Positions 11,478-24,182 of a stretch of DNA of 64,000 bases are shown here, in pieces. Made by a program: the position numbers and the translations under genes. Below the pieces are notes generated by a model, which did no database searches, was not told the origin of the DNA, and worked only from the letters and a program-made list of their open reading frames with translations. The stretch spans positions 617,635-681,634 of the forward strand of contig RPFO01000744.1 in assembly GCA_009746045.1 (NCBI GenBank), written 5' to 3'. The stretch is from Mesostigma viride. Lineage: Eukaryota > Streptophyta > Mesostigmatophyceae > Mesostigmatales > Mesostigmataceae. Each line of letters starts with the position of its first letter. Position 1 is the stretch's first letter.

Positions 11478-12239
11478 GTATGTGCTGTGTTGGCTTACAG
11501 TTGCAGCCACCCTGTCTTGGTTGCCACCATCATGGGCATATCCCTTTGTCCCCCGTGCAGGAATGGCCTCTCTTGGAATAATGAAATTTGGGGGGAGGTG
11601 GGTGCCTAGACGGGGGACCAAGAGGCGGGGGGGGAGCCTGATTCGCACTGTCCAGTTGTGACTATCATGGTACTGGCAGTCTTGGATGCTAATCTAGATC
11701 CACGCTATCAGCACTAGTCTAGATAATGCCCACCTGATTGCTGCTTTCTAATTTTTGCACCTCCACCTCCTCAGCCCATTTATGAATGATGCAATTACAT
11801 CAGAGCTTCTCGTGAGATTTCCTCCTGTTACTTGTGGCAATCATAGCTATGAGAAAAACGCGTGGCCTTATTTCACGACAAATACTATAACCCCCTCCTG
11901 GCGTCCTCTATTATATATGACACTGGTGGATGTATGGTCTGCATTAGGCCGCTTAACTCTATGGCCTCTCTTTACACTGGGAACTGCCACAGCTAGTTGG
12001 CTCCTTAAATCCCTTGTTACCAGTTAGCTATTTTTGTCCATTTGCACTTTGGGAGTGCGGGGTATGGTCACACAATATGTAATTGTAGCTACCGTATCCT
12101 CCCAGGCTTGAATCTTTAACGTGGACTTGACAGATAACGTATAATGCCACAGCTCATGTCGCTGGAAATTGGCAGCTGGTGATGTGGATGCCTTGTGATG
12201 GTCTTGGCACCCAACGGCATACAAGCCTCATGGTAATAA
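11478..12239. other. No gene recognised
   Basis: Short ORFs only (for example 11755-12027, 90 codons, no recognised domain). Probably the start of a large TE-filled intron if exons 3 and 4 are joined. Confidence 0.4.
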
Positions 12240-12242
12240 ATT

Positions 12243-14900
12243 CAAATTAATAAACACGTGACTGAGTCACATGAGCATAATTCCTCAATGATGGTGGATT
12301 GAACAGGATGGTACTCTCTAACCTCTACTTGCAGCATGGCTGGTGCCACAGCCCGAGTCACTATGTTTACCGTATTTGGTCACACAAGTCACCCCCACAA
12401 ACGTGGGGTTGGTGTCCTTCATAATGGCCTGCCATTTCTCTTTGCTAGTCATCTGCCCCCATATCAAAGATAAGACGGGGGGCTGCCCGGCGTGAGTTCG
12501 TCCTTTCTGGGATAGCTCATGACCAGGCCCAGCCCAGCGCGGAAAGTGCGGGGGTGGCCACCTTGCCGCGCACGGCCAGCTTGGGGCTCGCCATGCGAGG
12601 ACCAAGCTCACTGGCTGCACGGGTTTGTGCCAGCTAGTCTCTCTATCTGATCTGTCGACCTGATCTGTGCGGGCCAGGTGCCCACCTAGGCCCAGGCGCC
12701 CGGGTCTAAGAATGTGGGAAGCAAAAGGTAAATCTGCGTAGAAATCCTCGTTGCCAATATGCAAACTGTGTGAAGTATTCAGCGCCTTGCGTAACATCTT
12801 AATGCCGGCTCCCTCGATCAAAGCCTCCATCTCCTGCGTAAGCATCCACGCCTCCGAGCCGTAGGTCAGGACCGGACGTCAGCATGACGACCCCGGAACA
12901 TGTCGCATTTGAGGTTCCTCCACCAACGATGATGCTCGTGGAGTTACCCCCACGCCAGGCCCATCCGGGTCTTCACGTTGTCTGCGCAGTCAGGTGGCCA
13001 GCTGCCGAGCAGTTCAAAGCAGTCGGGGTAGTTCACCTCGATGTCGTTCAGGAGGCGAAGCGCGGGGCTGGCGTCTGCCAGACCAACGGTCATGGCCTTG
13101 GTCTTGGGGTTCGTTTCTAAGCCTCCTGTGCATGCCTCGAGGGTCAGGAAGTCCAGCCAGAGCTGGGCAGCGGCATGCGTCTCGATGAGCGTGATGGACA
13201 TCGTCGGCATGGATGAGGTCAGCTAGCAAATTCCTTGAATTGGTCGGCCCCTTTCGCCATGCACATTTGTGTTCACCAGGCCAGGTTCCCGGCCGCCAGG
13301 CAATCGGCTGGCAAAGCGGGCACGTGCTTGGCGCACAGCATAATCCGCTACAATAATGAACAGGTACAGTGACACAGTTCGCCAGCGCCTGTCTGCAGCA
13401 CCGGGCACGGCGGGGTGGTGCCGTGTTGCAGGCGCACCGAGGTGGGCGACCCCTCGTATCGCTTGTGGAGCAATCAGTGGGGTGGGTACGCGAGGGCGGA
13501 CAAGGGTAGTCCACGGAGCGTCCTTTAACAGTATCAAAGGCCTTGATGAAGTCGACGAAGAGCAGGATGGCGGTAAACTCACCAGGCTGCATGAGCGCGA
13601 TCTCCTTGATGAGGCGCCAATGGACGAAGATGGCCATGACTTTGTTGCTCCCAGGCCGGAAGCCCATGTGGCTCTCCCCAATGTGGCGGTCGAGCGCAGA
13701 ATGGAGGCGGTTAAAAATCATGCGCATGAACAGCTTGAGCACGGCGCTCTGGATGCACGCTTCTCGGTAGTTAGCAGGCTCGTCAGCGGAAGCTGCATTG
13801 CCACTCAGGGATGGGCGGCTTGTCAGCTAGTACCATTAGGTCGCAGATGTCCAGCAGGAAGCAGCTGAGTGCCGCCAGCTGAATCACCGGGGCGGGTAGG
13901 TGGTTGGTCCCAACAGCAGCGTAGAAACGCAGTTGCTTGGCGGCGGTGCGCAGCTCAGCCTTGGTGAACGGGAGCAGCGCGTCAGGGTCAGCCAGAGACC
14001 CGGTCAGGGGCAGGTACGTGTAGTCGACCTGCTTGGTGGCAGGCAGCACGAGTGGTGCTGTTACGTTCGCCGCGGGAATCGGGCCGCCGGCCGCCCAGCA
14101 GCGGGGGCGGCGGCAGGGCGCCCAGCAGTCGGGACTGCATGTGAGGAATACCAAAACTGTCGAGCTGCTGCTGCGGCAAGCCGGAGAGCATCCGAGGCGC
14201 CGGCCTGGCGCCGCTGGCCGGCCGTTGTGCGTGACGCAGGCAAATCCAGGCGTACCTGCCGTGTTGGTCCTCGAGGTGGGCGAAGTATTTGCGGATGTGG
14301 AGGTCCGCCTGCCCCTTGGTCGCCTGCCGGATGGCCGATCGGTTCTCCTCTTTGAGCTGGGCAGGGTTACGGTTGTCGCGCAGGGCTTGCCGTGCAGGGA
14401 GGATCCAGGAGAACAGGTGAAGGCTGGTGAAGCGGGGCGGTCATTGTGGGGCCAGCCGGGGACCGGCCGCTGGCAGCTTGCCCGCGAGGTGCCACAGGGC
14501 GGGTGCCGGGCCAGCGGCGGACAGCCGGGCAAGGCTGTCCGGGATGGCCAGCGCGTCGACAAACTCCTCCGCTGCGCGCTTATGGGCGAGTTCTTTGCCC
14601 TGGTCCTCCAGCTTTTGCTCAGATTTTTTAGCTCAGGTTTCTCGAGCAGCTGCAGTTTCCGGAAATCAGGGGGTGCCACATGCTTACGAGCACGGGAGTG
14701 GAATCTCAGGCGGATGCGTGCGGTGACGATGGAATGATCTGAGCGCACCAGTGGGACCACATGTGAGCGTGCAGCTGGTGGAGATCCACGAAAGCGCCCG
14801 CGCACTACAACATAGTCGAAGCAGCACTGCCGATAACGCCATTTGGGGAAACGTGCGAAACCAAGGGTAGGTGGGGGCCAAACAGACAGACAAGAAGGAG
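12243..14900 (-). pseudogene. LINE (L1 family) ORF2 relic: endonuclease end, reverse transcriptase, C-terminus
   Basis: Read on the minus strand. From about 14850 down there is an endonuclease C-terminal part with FDYVVVRGRF and RSDHSIVTARIRL (the SDH motif of AP-type LINE endonucleases). An RT segment at 13742-13500 holds HMGFRPGSNK and FVDFIKAFDTV (palm motif A). HADD near 13230 replaces the usual YADD. The C-terminus (12845-12318) is homologous to the L1 copies at 38.5 and 48.3 kb. Frameshifts and stops split it into at least three reading frames. The 3' end (lower coordinates) shows the family hairpin and ATTAATAA next to 12243-12270. It lies antisense inside the putative receptor intron. 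Confidence 0.8.
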
Positions 14901-15300
14901 AAGGGGTGTGCCACAGTGGAGGTGGGGGGGCAGAGGGGATGGCAGCAGCAGCACTGCCAGCAGCACAAACAGTGGCATCGACAGGGCATGGTGCCTGGGT
15001 AAGGAGGACAAGGAGGTCAACCGCTTCGTGTTGTGTGAGGCGGGTACAGGTAAGGAGGAGCATGGGGCCCACATGCTTGCCTTGGACGGACCAAGAAGAT
15101 CATGCCGGCAGGGTGCATGGTATTGCCCCAACTGCCAATGGGATGAAGATCGGTCAGATGAGGGCAGGCCTGAGGCCTTCCTGTGTGTTATTGCAGCTGC
15201 AGAATAGTGCTCGTTTTATTTGGACATCATATAACTTGTTTACAGTTGATGGGCCCTACGTGCAGGGTCAGGTGCTTATGCCCCCATAAGTGAGGGGTTA
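14901..15300. other. No gene recognised
   Basis: Between the 5'-truncated LINE and the next R1 fragment. ORFs here (14843-15289 and antisense) are low-complexity Gly/Ala-rich frames without a domain. Confidence 0.4.
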
Positions 15301-15805
15301 ATTGTCAGTGGGCCCAGCGCCGGAAATCACACCCTTTGACTCATTGACTCGTAGAGCTCCCTAGCCATCAACCATTACCGTGGCCTGTATTGGTTGGTGG
15401 CGAAATAAAGAATTTTATCCTAGGCCTCTCCACGCCCGCAGAGGCTGATAGCATCGTCTGACATTCAGCGCAGCCGCCATAGCGGCCAGCCGACTTTGCC
15501 AGCAAATGCTGGGATAAAGTTGCGAAGCTGAAAAGAGGCCTCCCTAACTCCCCTACCCCACTCCAAGTACTGACTGCCCATCACAGTTGTGCCACGCCTG
15601 ACGGCTGGCGCAGGTACAAGGTCTAGTGACGTACGTTAGAAGCTACCTAGGCCTGCACTCCGGAACCAGACTCAGCGCCAGCACAAATAGACCGGCCGGT
15701 GCAGTACCCTCGTGACAAGCGCTAGTATTCTGCTACCTATGGCAGGTCGGTCCCCTTTGAGCCCGTCCACGCGTCATATATAAAATGAGCGAAGCTCATC
15801 AAATA
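15301..15805 (+). repeat. R1 interspersed repeat, right-end copy
   Basis: About 500 bp colinear with 8493-9000 and 27880-28500, starting GTCAGTGGGCCCAGCGCC and ending TATATAAAATGAGC-GAA-GCTCA. It has the uninterrupted GGTCCCCTTTGAGCCC site that carries a MITE in the 28.3 kb copy. Confidence 0.8.
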
Positions 15806-17430
15806 TATGGTTTGGTTACATTGGGTTAGCCCACTCTAATATGGAAATTAGGTCATACATAACGTTTTATTTATTGCTAGCTCGCCACAGTGTAAGATGG
15901 TGGGGTCTCCCCCCACCAAGTGGGGTACTGTGGAAACTATCTCCAACAATCATACTACTACTACTTTTTGTAATCCCTAATCATCATTTACCCCATACCA
16001 TTTGCGTTGGTGCTGATAACAGATATGGTCACTTTGGGTGGGTTTTAACTTTTAACCCATGGGCCCAGATCTTGCCGATAAATCGGCTCTAAATATCACT
16101 ACACTTGCAAGCCACCCCACAACCAACCTACCAACATCCAAGGGCTGTCCTTGGGGGGCAAGCATGTCCATGAGTTGCCCTGTGCATTGACATATCACAA
16201 CCTCACATATATTCAGGGTAGGACATAGAAAACTACCACCAAAAGTTGGGGGGGTCAAGACGCGCATTCTTATTTTTGGTAGAATGTGCATTTTGAATTA
16301 TGTAATAAGACCTAGGCACCTACCACTTCAGGGATGATAAATAATTTGTTGCTGAACAGTTTGAGCCATTGGGGTCATCATTTGGTCGTGTATACCAGCA
16401 GCTACACCCAGTGCAGCCTATAGGGGTACCATTGGTAAAAAGCAACAAGGGGGTAGGGGTGGGCATACTACCTACTAATATGGCCACCAACCATGCCATA
16501 CATACAATACATTTCACTTCCACATTGATGGGAAAACATAGCTGCATCATCACACTACCCTTACATGGCACCTATGGGCAGGTGCCACCTTGTCCATGCA
16601 CGTAGGTAACGCGGTACGGATACCCTACGCAAGGCATGCATTCTAGGAGGCAACCACCAACAAACTAGTGATGTTAAGCCTATTTTAGCTTTCCCTAGCA
16701 AGGATAAACTAGGCCTAAGCTGATCTTGCTTGCCAGGTGATGGCCAACACACCTGGTGGCACATGCTGACAATGGGAAGTTTTACTCACCAGTTACATGC
16801 TTGATGATGCCACAGAGACCAGCCAACTTCCTCACACTCATGCAATATGTGTGTGGGAAATGTATAACAAACATAAATGGAGGTATTTAAACCCATACAG
16901 CCATTAAAACTTAGCACCATCGCACTATGGTAGGTCAACTGACTGAGGGAAGCATCTAAGAAGGGTGTTTTAGGAAGGGGCCAAGCCATGGGTCAAGAAA
17001 GAGCATGAATAAGAAAAAAGAATGTGCTACACAAGCTAGACCGTATACATAAACGTCAAACATCGATAAGAAAACGATGACTCTGCTTTACCTGGCATGG
17101 CTGGCATTACCTTGGCCCAGGCAGCGGCCACAAAATGGCTCATTGCGGCACACCAAAGTTGTGCAGCATGGTCGCTAGATTCGGCGATTTCCGGCCACCC
17201 TTGCACGTTTATGACTACGACTTATCATAATAATCACGAATAAACCGATAGAGCCCTTGAAATGCTCCGGGATGGTATTGCTGTCAACGTTTCTATCGTC
17301 CGACCTTATCGCAGTCGTTTCCAGCATGAACGCTGCCGAAACCTGTCAAGTGGCATTCCTGCGAACCAAATATTGGGCTGTATGATCTTTAGGACGTATA
17401 AAATCTATTTCCTAAGTTTGGCCAGAATTA
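15806..17430. other. No gene recognised
   Basis: Several short ORFs on both strands, none with a domain or splice support. Confidence 0.4.
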
Positions 17431-18192
17431 AACAGGAGGAAAAAATGGTTTCGACTTAGGACTTAGGTTTTTTGCAAAACTTAGCCCTGACCGGGAGAAG
17501 ACAAGTCTGCGGCCTGCGGGGGCTGAGATTATATAAGAGGTACCTTGAAATTAAATAAGAGGCGTGCATCTATGAATATATAGTTTTGGAGGCGAGTTTC
17601 TGTTGGCGTTAAGTCGTAGTATTGTACGATTGTTAGATTGGTAGTGCATTGGTGGTACTGCACGACGGTATTGGACGGAGTTCCTGGAATCCCGGTCTGG
17701 CAAGCGGATTTTGCATCTCACGGGTACATCTCACGGGTACACGACGCGGCACGACGTTGTACGACGCAGAAAAGCTAGGAACCTAGGCGACTATTTGGCG
17801 CCGCGTCGGTCGTGACCTTGTTTACTCCGTTGGATCTGCATCTACGGCGTTCGTGGGTTGTTTCGAAACCCGGTCGATGAGATTTAAAGGAGAAGTCGGG
17901 TATATAAGTGATCCTTTTTTGACAACTTTGTGAAAATGTTAAAGTCGAGATGAAAAACGGCTTGATAAACGGGATGATAAAAGATGATAAACGGCTTGAC
18001 ATGTTGTCGTCCACTACAACAAGTTAACGCCAATCGAAACTCGCGTCCTAAAATATATTTGGATAGAGGCATGTCTCGTATTCAATTTCAAGGTACCTCT
18101 TAATTAATCTCGGGCCCCGCCTCGGGCTATAAGTTTGCAAAAAAAAAGTCTGTAAGTCCGGGCAAAGGTGAACAGGAGGAAAAAATGGTTTC
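17431..18192. mobile_element. Foldback insertion flanked by 22-bp direct repeats
   Basis: An identical 22-bp sequence starting AACAGGAGGAAAAAATGG occurs at 17431-17452 and 18171-18192. Inside, AAGAGGTACCTTGAAATT (17535-17552) is inverted at 18084-18101, with weaker inverted similarity outward through TTTTTTGCAAAACTTA-like sequence. No transposase ORF. The 22-bp repeat behaves like a target duplication around a 718-bp foldback element, but so long a duplication is unusual for a cut-and-paste element; its class is unknown. Confidence 0.55.
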
Positions 18193-18645
18193 TTTTATTA
18201 AATTCGAGTGCAAATGTCAAAGCCATGCGTGGGCGCAAGCCGCCGTGGCCGGGTCGTTGTTTTCCGGAATGCACGTTGTATGTGAAAAATTACCCCGACC
18301 CCTTGTACTTTGACCGGCCAGAACTCCTCTGTAACTTTGTCAAAAGTATGCAAACCCTAGTATCAGTGCACGCAGAAACTTATAAGCTTTCCATCTTTTC
18401 AGCTATACTTTTCCAAATTCTTTATAGTTTTCGCGGCATTTGGTCCCCCGAGAAGGGGCCGATGCATCGGCTCCAAGTCAATTTTTGGCAAAAAATCGGC
18501 AGCAAGACCATTTAGGGGTTGAGTGTCCCATCCCCTTCAGCAGGAATGTTTATGCCGTGTTGTCCAAGGGCGCACACTCATGTCAACTACTAACACTCGG
18601 TGATCACTTCCTTTTTAACTATCAATCCATGGCACCGGTCAGTAT

Positions 18646-19075
18646 TCGTGATTCTCTGAACATAGTTTCTTTTTAATGAATATGAGATGGAAGGGTAGCC
18701 GCTATAGCTAGGTTATAGGGTTCACGTGACATACCTTTTGAGGCCGGTGCGGCCTGATCCTTATCGGTAGTGACACCAGATTTGACCAGATTTTTCCTGG
18801 CCAGGTGGCAGGAGCTACGTTGAGATATAAACCTGCAACTGTCTAGTTTTTTTTGTTAATGGCGTAGTGACTAACTAGATCTAGATTCTTTCTCTCACGC
18901 AATATGTGACCTAATAGCCCCGGCAGACTTACATGAGCCGCCGGCAATTTGCGTCGCTTGTTCAGACGCAAAATTTGCGGGGCGAAAAAACGCCGTCCGG
19001 GCCAAGGCGGTGTGACACGCAAAATAGACAAAAGCAAACCCACCTGGCTAATGTTGGCCTTTTTTCTTTTAAAAG
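18646..19075 (+). repeat. R2 interspersed repeat, copy c (truncated)
   Basis: Colinear with the first two thirds of copy a: shared GAGATGGAAGGGTAGCCGC, AACTAGATCTAGATTC and GGCCAAGGCGG blocks. The right third is missing after CTTTTTTCTTTT. Confidence 0.75.
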
Positions 19076-19656
19076 ATGTTTATGACTAGTTTTCTCGCAT
19101 TAAAACCCGTAAGGGCTACGTTATCGTTTTCAAATCTTTGGTATTTCAAGTAGGAAAAGTATGTTTTTCATGTATTGATATCAATAATAAATACTTGCGT
19201 CCGACCCAGTATGATTTTCACATACTTGGTATTCCTAGTCAGAAAAGAACTTAGTAGACTCCCTATACAACTTGAGCTGCTATGCGAAGAAATGCTTGCT
19301 GCATGACGTGCTAACTGTGCATGACCGCCTGTAAGCTGACATCCACAGAGAGGTGGATCGGGCTTCATGGGGGGCAACCTGCCACAGCCAGTTGCCATCC
19401 AGGAACCTTTTTCCTGGGGTGTCTCTTCCTCCACCTGAAAACACTTGCCCTGGTCTGATTGTACTGGGCGACTTGTACTGGACAGTACCATACATTTCAA
19501 CGGCGTGCCTAGATTGTACCACTGGAGAAGACGCAATTATAGTGTCCCAGGCTGGGAAGCTTATGCTTTGCTGACAGCGAAAGTCAGGTTGACTTATTTC
19601 TGTTAATGCTGATGATCATGCGGTATTTTCATTCTGCTTGTCACTGCATGCTGCAG
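19076..19656. other. Upstream flank of the large Pro-rich exon
   Basis: An ORF at 19353-19574 includes LPPPENTCPG and TACLDCTTGED but lacks supported splice sites, so it is not called as an exon. The sequence just before 19657 (TCACTGCATGCTGCAG) is a good 3' splice site. Confidence 0.45.
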
Positions 19657-22238
19657 TTCCGCAATCGAGCCCTCCACCACCCAGCCCTCCACTGCTCAGC
19701 CCTCCACCGCCCAGCCCTCCACCGCCCAGCCCTCCACCACCCAGCCCTCCAACACCCAGCTCTCCACCACCACCCAGCCCTATTGCACTCAACTCTCCAC
19801 CACCACCCAGCCAACCACCACCAAGCCCTCCACCACCATTCAGCCCTCCACAACCCATCCCTCCACCACCACCCAGCCCGCCATCACCCACCCCTCCACC
19901 ATCCACCCCTCCACTGCCACCCAGCCCTCCGTTCCCCAGCCCTCCACCTCCCACCCCTCCACGGCCCAACCCACCCAGCCCTCCATCACCCAACCCTCCA
20001 CCGCCTCAAAGCCCTCCAACACCCAGCCCTCCACCACCCAGCCCTCCACCACCACCCAGCCCTCCACCACCCAGCCCTCCACCACCCAGCCCTCCACCAC
20101 CACCCAGCCCTCCACCACCCAGCCCTCCACCACCACCCAGCCCTCCACTACCCAGCCCTCCACCACCCAGCCCTCCACCCCCCAGCCCTCCACCACCCAG
20201 CCCTCCACCACCCAGTCCTCCACCACCCAGCCCTCCACCACCACCCAGCCCTCCACCACCCAGCCCTCCACCACCCAGCCCTCCACCACCCAGCCCTCCA
20301 CCACCCAGCCCTCCACCACCCAGCCCTCCACCACCCACCCCTCCATCGCCCACCCCTCCACCACCCACCCCTCCACCACCCACCCCTCCACCACCCACCC
20401 CTCCACCACCCACCCCTCCACCACCCACCCCTCCACCACCCACCCCTCCACCACCCATCCCTCCACCACCCACCCCTCCACCACCCACCCCTCCACCACC
20501 CACCCCTCCACCACCCACCCCTCCACCACCCACCCCTCCACCACCCACCCCTCCACCACCCACCCCTCCACCACCCACCCCTCCACCACCCACCCCTCCA
20601 CCACCCACCCTCCACCACCCACCCCTCCACCACCCACCCCTCCACCACCCACCCCTCCACCACCCAGCCCTCCACCACCCAGCCCTCCACCACCCAGCCC
20701 TCCACCACCCACCCCTCCATCGCCCACCCCTCCAGCACCCACCCCTCCACCACCCACCCCTCCACCACCCACCCCTCCACCACCCACCCCTCCACCACCC
20801 ACCCTCCACCACCCACCCCTCCACCACCCACCCCTCCACCACCCACCCCTCCACCACCCACCCCTCCACCACCCACCCCTCCACCACCCACCCCTCCACC
20901 ACCCACCCCTCCACCACCCACCCCTCCACCACCCACCCCTCCACCACCCACCCCTCCACCACCCACCCCTCCACCACCCACCCCTCCACCACCCACCCTC
21001 CACCACCCACCCCTCCACCACCCACCCCTCCACCACCCACCCTCCACCACCCACCCCTCCACCACCCACCCCTCCACCACCCGCCCCTCCACCACCCGCC
21101 CCTCCACTACCCAGCCCAACATTCATCCCTCCACCACCCAGCCCTTCACGCCCACTGAGCCCGGGTCCACGCCATCCTCCTGGGCCACCACCTTCCCCGC
21201 TGCCGGTATTCCCTGCTGCGATTCCAAACCCTTCCTCGCTGCCACTGCCACCGTCACAGCGCCCACCAAGTCCTCTGATACCTCTCAGGGCCCCCACCAG
21301 CCCGCCTTATTGCAGCCCTGCCGCGTCAGGGTGTCCACCCGGCATTAACCTCACGGAGCCTGACTGCTTGTGTCCGGACACCATCAACGCCACGTTTGTC
21401 ATGGCTATCCCCTTGGCTGATTTTGTGACACTGGGGGGTAACTTTACCTCTGAGGTGGCTGGGCGGCTCAACGGCCTGGAAGACCCTAGCCAGGTTGCGA
21501 TCTTATTACTTACTGGTGGGTCTACGATTGCAGAACTTGCATTCGTCCCAGCCAGGAGGCAGAGCTCATTTCCACCTGAATTATACAACTCCATAGTGCG
21601 TACGTTACTGAGTGGTCAGGTGCGGCTGCCTGACATATATGGCCTCATATCCATCCAGGTTCCCGGACATGACCCCGTATGCATCTTGCCACCTTTCACG
21701 CCCTTGGAGCCAGCAAGCCCTGGGAGCGCACCGGTCGCAGGGCCAGAACCGATCTTCTCCATGATCACAATTACAGAAGGTCTGCTGACAACTATGCACG
21801 TCAACGTGCAGTTCTCGCGTCCCTGCCAGGGTGTTGGTGTCATCCGCGACTGCGGCCCCACAGGATGTCAGCTGAAGCTAGGTGGAAACGCAACCCTTGC
21901 GGCTGGAATGGATGACGCTCATTATGCACTCCAAGTGGTTCATACGGAGACAGGCAACGCTGAGGCGGATGTGGGTGGGGCTCTGGCAAACGATATAGCC
22001 ACCGATGGCTTGATGGAGGGGAGCACAGGCACTTTCGAGCTTAACGTTAGGATTGCCGAGGGCATCTGCAGGGATGCGCTTGGCATTGCCGGCACCGCCA
22101 ACGAGTTGCTGCTTTCGGGTAACACCTCATTATTTGGGGAGAGGCTCGAGAACAAGCTCGTGGTCACGCTGCGCTACACCATCTCACCCAGCTGTGGGCA
22201 TGGCGACAAAGGCTACCTGCGCACGGCTATCTACCTGG
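19657..22238 (+). CDS. Hyp-rich shaft and extracellular-module exon (exon 4), frame-slipped
   Basis: The exon follows CTGCAG and ends before GTACGT (22239) in phase 1. It opens PQSSPPPPSPP and continues as a PPPPS/PPPPT shaft of roughly 480 residues, the kind hydroxylated and glycosylated in algal wall proteins. A Cys-bearing module follows (CSPAASGCPPGINLTEPDC, then a TFVMAIPLADF...GGSTIAELAF pattern), then an Ig-like segment near its end (FELNVRIAEGICRDALGIAG). The proline frame shifts by one base at four 14-nt units near 20607, 20800, 20996 and 21038 (frame 3 to 2 to 1 to 3 to 2). The exon as given is therefore not continuously open. It is secreted or cell-wall facing by inference; no signal peptide is visible because the true N-terminus is upstream. 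Confidence 0.7.
19667..21115 (+). repeat. Coding minisatellite of the Pro-rich shaft
   Basis: About 1.45 kb built on 15-nt units of the type CCTCCACCACCCACC/AGC, each giving PPPPT or PPPPS. Units with AGC (Ser) dominate to about 20325, then ACC (Thr) units. Four units are 14 nt long because a CCCC run is CCC. All long minus-strand ORFs here (GGGGW or WVVEG type) are shadows of this repeat. Confidence 0.9.
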
Positions 22239-24019
22239 GTACGTGCTGTGCGGAACAAACATGGTGTGTTCGTGATGCCTATCTATAACACAATGCCACG
22301 GCTGCCGCATTTTGTACTTTTCTCTGTAGTGGCTTGGCTTTTGTGTGAGTTTTCTTCACATTTAGATAAACAGCGTCCCTCCATGGATGCACTTTCGTGT
22401 GCATGTTTGCATGTGTGAGCGCTGTCCTCCCCTTGGTTACCATGCACTTTATAACAGCGAGAGTAAATACTTGTTCACCTGCCTGTGCCATCATGGCTTT
22501 GAATGGACGTTATTCTGCCTAGGGTCCTTGCTTATGGGCTGTTGAAGGAGCTTGCTCCCGTGAATGCGTCAAGGTTTCAGAAGTAGATTTGCCACGGTTG
22601 GGGTGCATCAACGATAAAACTTTGCCCTGTAAACAGTCAGGTCGGCTTCCCAACCCAAGCGTCGACCCAGCACAGATCCCTTGAAATCAGATTTTTTTTC
22701 ACGTTGTGGCATTTTTTCCTTGTGGCCAATTGATTGGCGCTCAGGCCTTGTGGCTACTTGATTGGCTCGCAACCAGGACGGAATCAAGTAATCCTAGCAT
22801 GATGACCTCAAAACAGCAAGAATCCATGCTAGTATACCTCAGCCAGGCGTGGCTTTCAAGTGTGCACTTTTCTGCCTATGGTCCTGGCTCGGGGGCTGTT
22901 GAAGGAGCTTGCTCTCGTGAATGCCTCAAGGTTTCATAGGGACATAATTTGCTAGGTTTGGCTACGCCTCAACTTAAAATGTTATTGAGTATTGCTCACC
23001 GTACCAACAATGTGCCTGCCCAACACACGTCCTTCGTATTCCAACTTCTTTCCAGCTGCGGTACTTCTCTGTTTGGATTATTGATGGGTCCTCCGGTATC
23101 TGCAAGCAGTGCACATGAAACGCTGGGATATGTGCATGCTTCCTGCTAGATGCAGTGCTGTTGGCTGCGTTTCTCCCCTCTCCTGAGCGGCAGGGTCTTA
23201 ATTGCCACCAGGCTAATGCTCATCGGTAGATCAGCCGGACAAGCGACCGCAGCAACTGCCGCCACTCCGCTTTGAGGCAAGAAAGACAGGGCACTACCGA
23301 CCTTTTAATGGGATCGCATTCATGGCAGACTGGGGACGTATCCACAACTGTCGACAGTAATTGTGGTACTTCAGGTCTACTTGGTGGCAGAGTTGGCATA
23401 AAGTATTGACAATGTGGAGGATGGAATAAAAAGGGCACCTGGAGGGGCAGAAAAAAATGCAGGGACTGCGTTAAGTGCCAGATGATTTCATGTTCTGGTT
23501 TAGAACATTTGGTCCATTTATTCTGCATAAAAAACAAGAAAGGTTCATGTCGGTGCTATGATACTAGGTATGTGTAGCTGAGGGCCTGCCTTGTAACCAT
23601 TTTATGCTCTTCTGAGTTTCTAGGGATACAAACCAGTGCCCTGGAAAAATACGGCGTAGGCAACCGGCATAGGGCTGGAGTCTCCGTGGATTCTTATATG
23701 GTCCACTGCTTTTCAACAGGGGCCAACCTCAAAGGGACGCTGCCACTCATATGCCGGGTAACTGAGGCAGCAACTGCGTCAGCGAATTCCTACTGTTGTT
23801 GCTTTTACCACGAGCTGCATTGCCACCTTTATTTGCTATGTTTATATTCTGGGTATCTGATGGCTCAGTGCCTGTTTCAAAGGGTTGCACTATCAAAAAC
23901 TGCTCTAGCTCTCTTTCCATCAAGATGTTTGCTATTTGAAGTCTGCTCCTCTTCTAATACTTCTAAAAAACGAGATGGCTTCTCTACCTTCACTCTTCCA
24001 CCGCAAAAACTGGCAACAG
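22239..24019. other. Intron between exons 4 and 5
   Basis: GTACGT donor at 22239 and GGCAACAG acceptor ending at 24019. It contains a diverged direct repeat spaced about 356 bp: CTGTTGAAGGAGCTTGCT near 22537 and 22893, with similar flanks. No separate gene seen. Confidence 0.6.
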
Positions 24020-24182
24020 GGAGTGACCGTGTGCGTCCGTTGCTCATTTCACCGGTGGGGAGCGTTTCGGAGGACCGCCGTGTGCCCATTTCTGTGGATC
24101 TCTTCGGCGAAGTCGTGAGGCCCTTCAACACATCCGTATTCACAGTAACAAGCGGTCACGTGGAGGACAGCATCACCACCGG
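24020..24182 (+). CDS. Ig-like domain exon, first half (exon 5)
   Basis: Begins with GG completing Gly from exon 4 and leaves in phase 2 before GTCAGT (24183), a less usual donor. It encodes SDRVRPLLISPVGSVSED, then VPISVDLFGEVVRPF and FTVTSGHVEDSITT. The pattern of two short beta strands, a hydrophobic xFxxxVxxF core and a 'GxV' turn resembles bacterial-type Ig-like repeats found in algal and bacterial surface proteins. With exon 6 it makes one complete domain. Predicted extracellular. Confidence 0.65.

Noticed and set aside
11561-11660. Exon after the small Cys-rich exon (ending in about 33 codons)
   Set aside because: In phase, but gives a short basic tail with no family resemblance; a second frame (NGLSWNNEIWGE) looks more natural but is out of phase.
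14843-15289. 148-codon plus ORF and its overlaps
   Set aside because: Gly/Ala/Arg low-complexity frame partly antisense to the LINE endonuclease region; no domain.
19616-21297. Very long minus-strand ORFs (up to 485 codons) over the Pro-rich region
   Set aside because: They are the antisense of a simple 15-nt repeat (Gly/Trp/Val/Glu strings) with no independent coding features.
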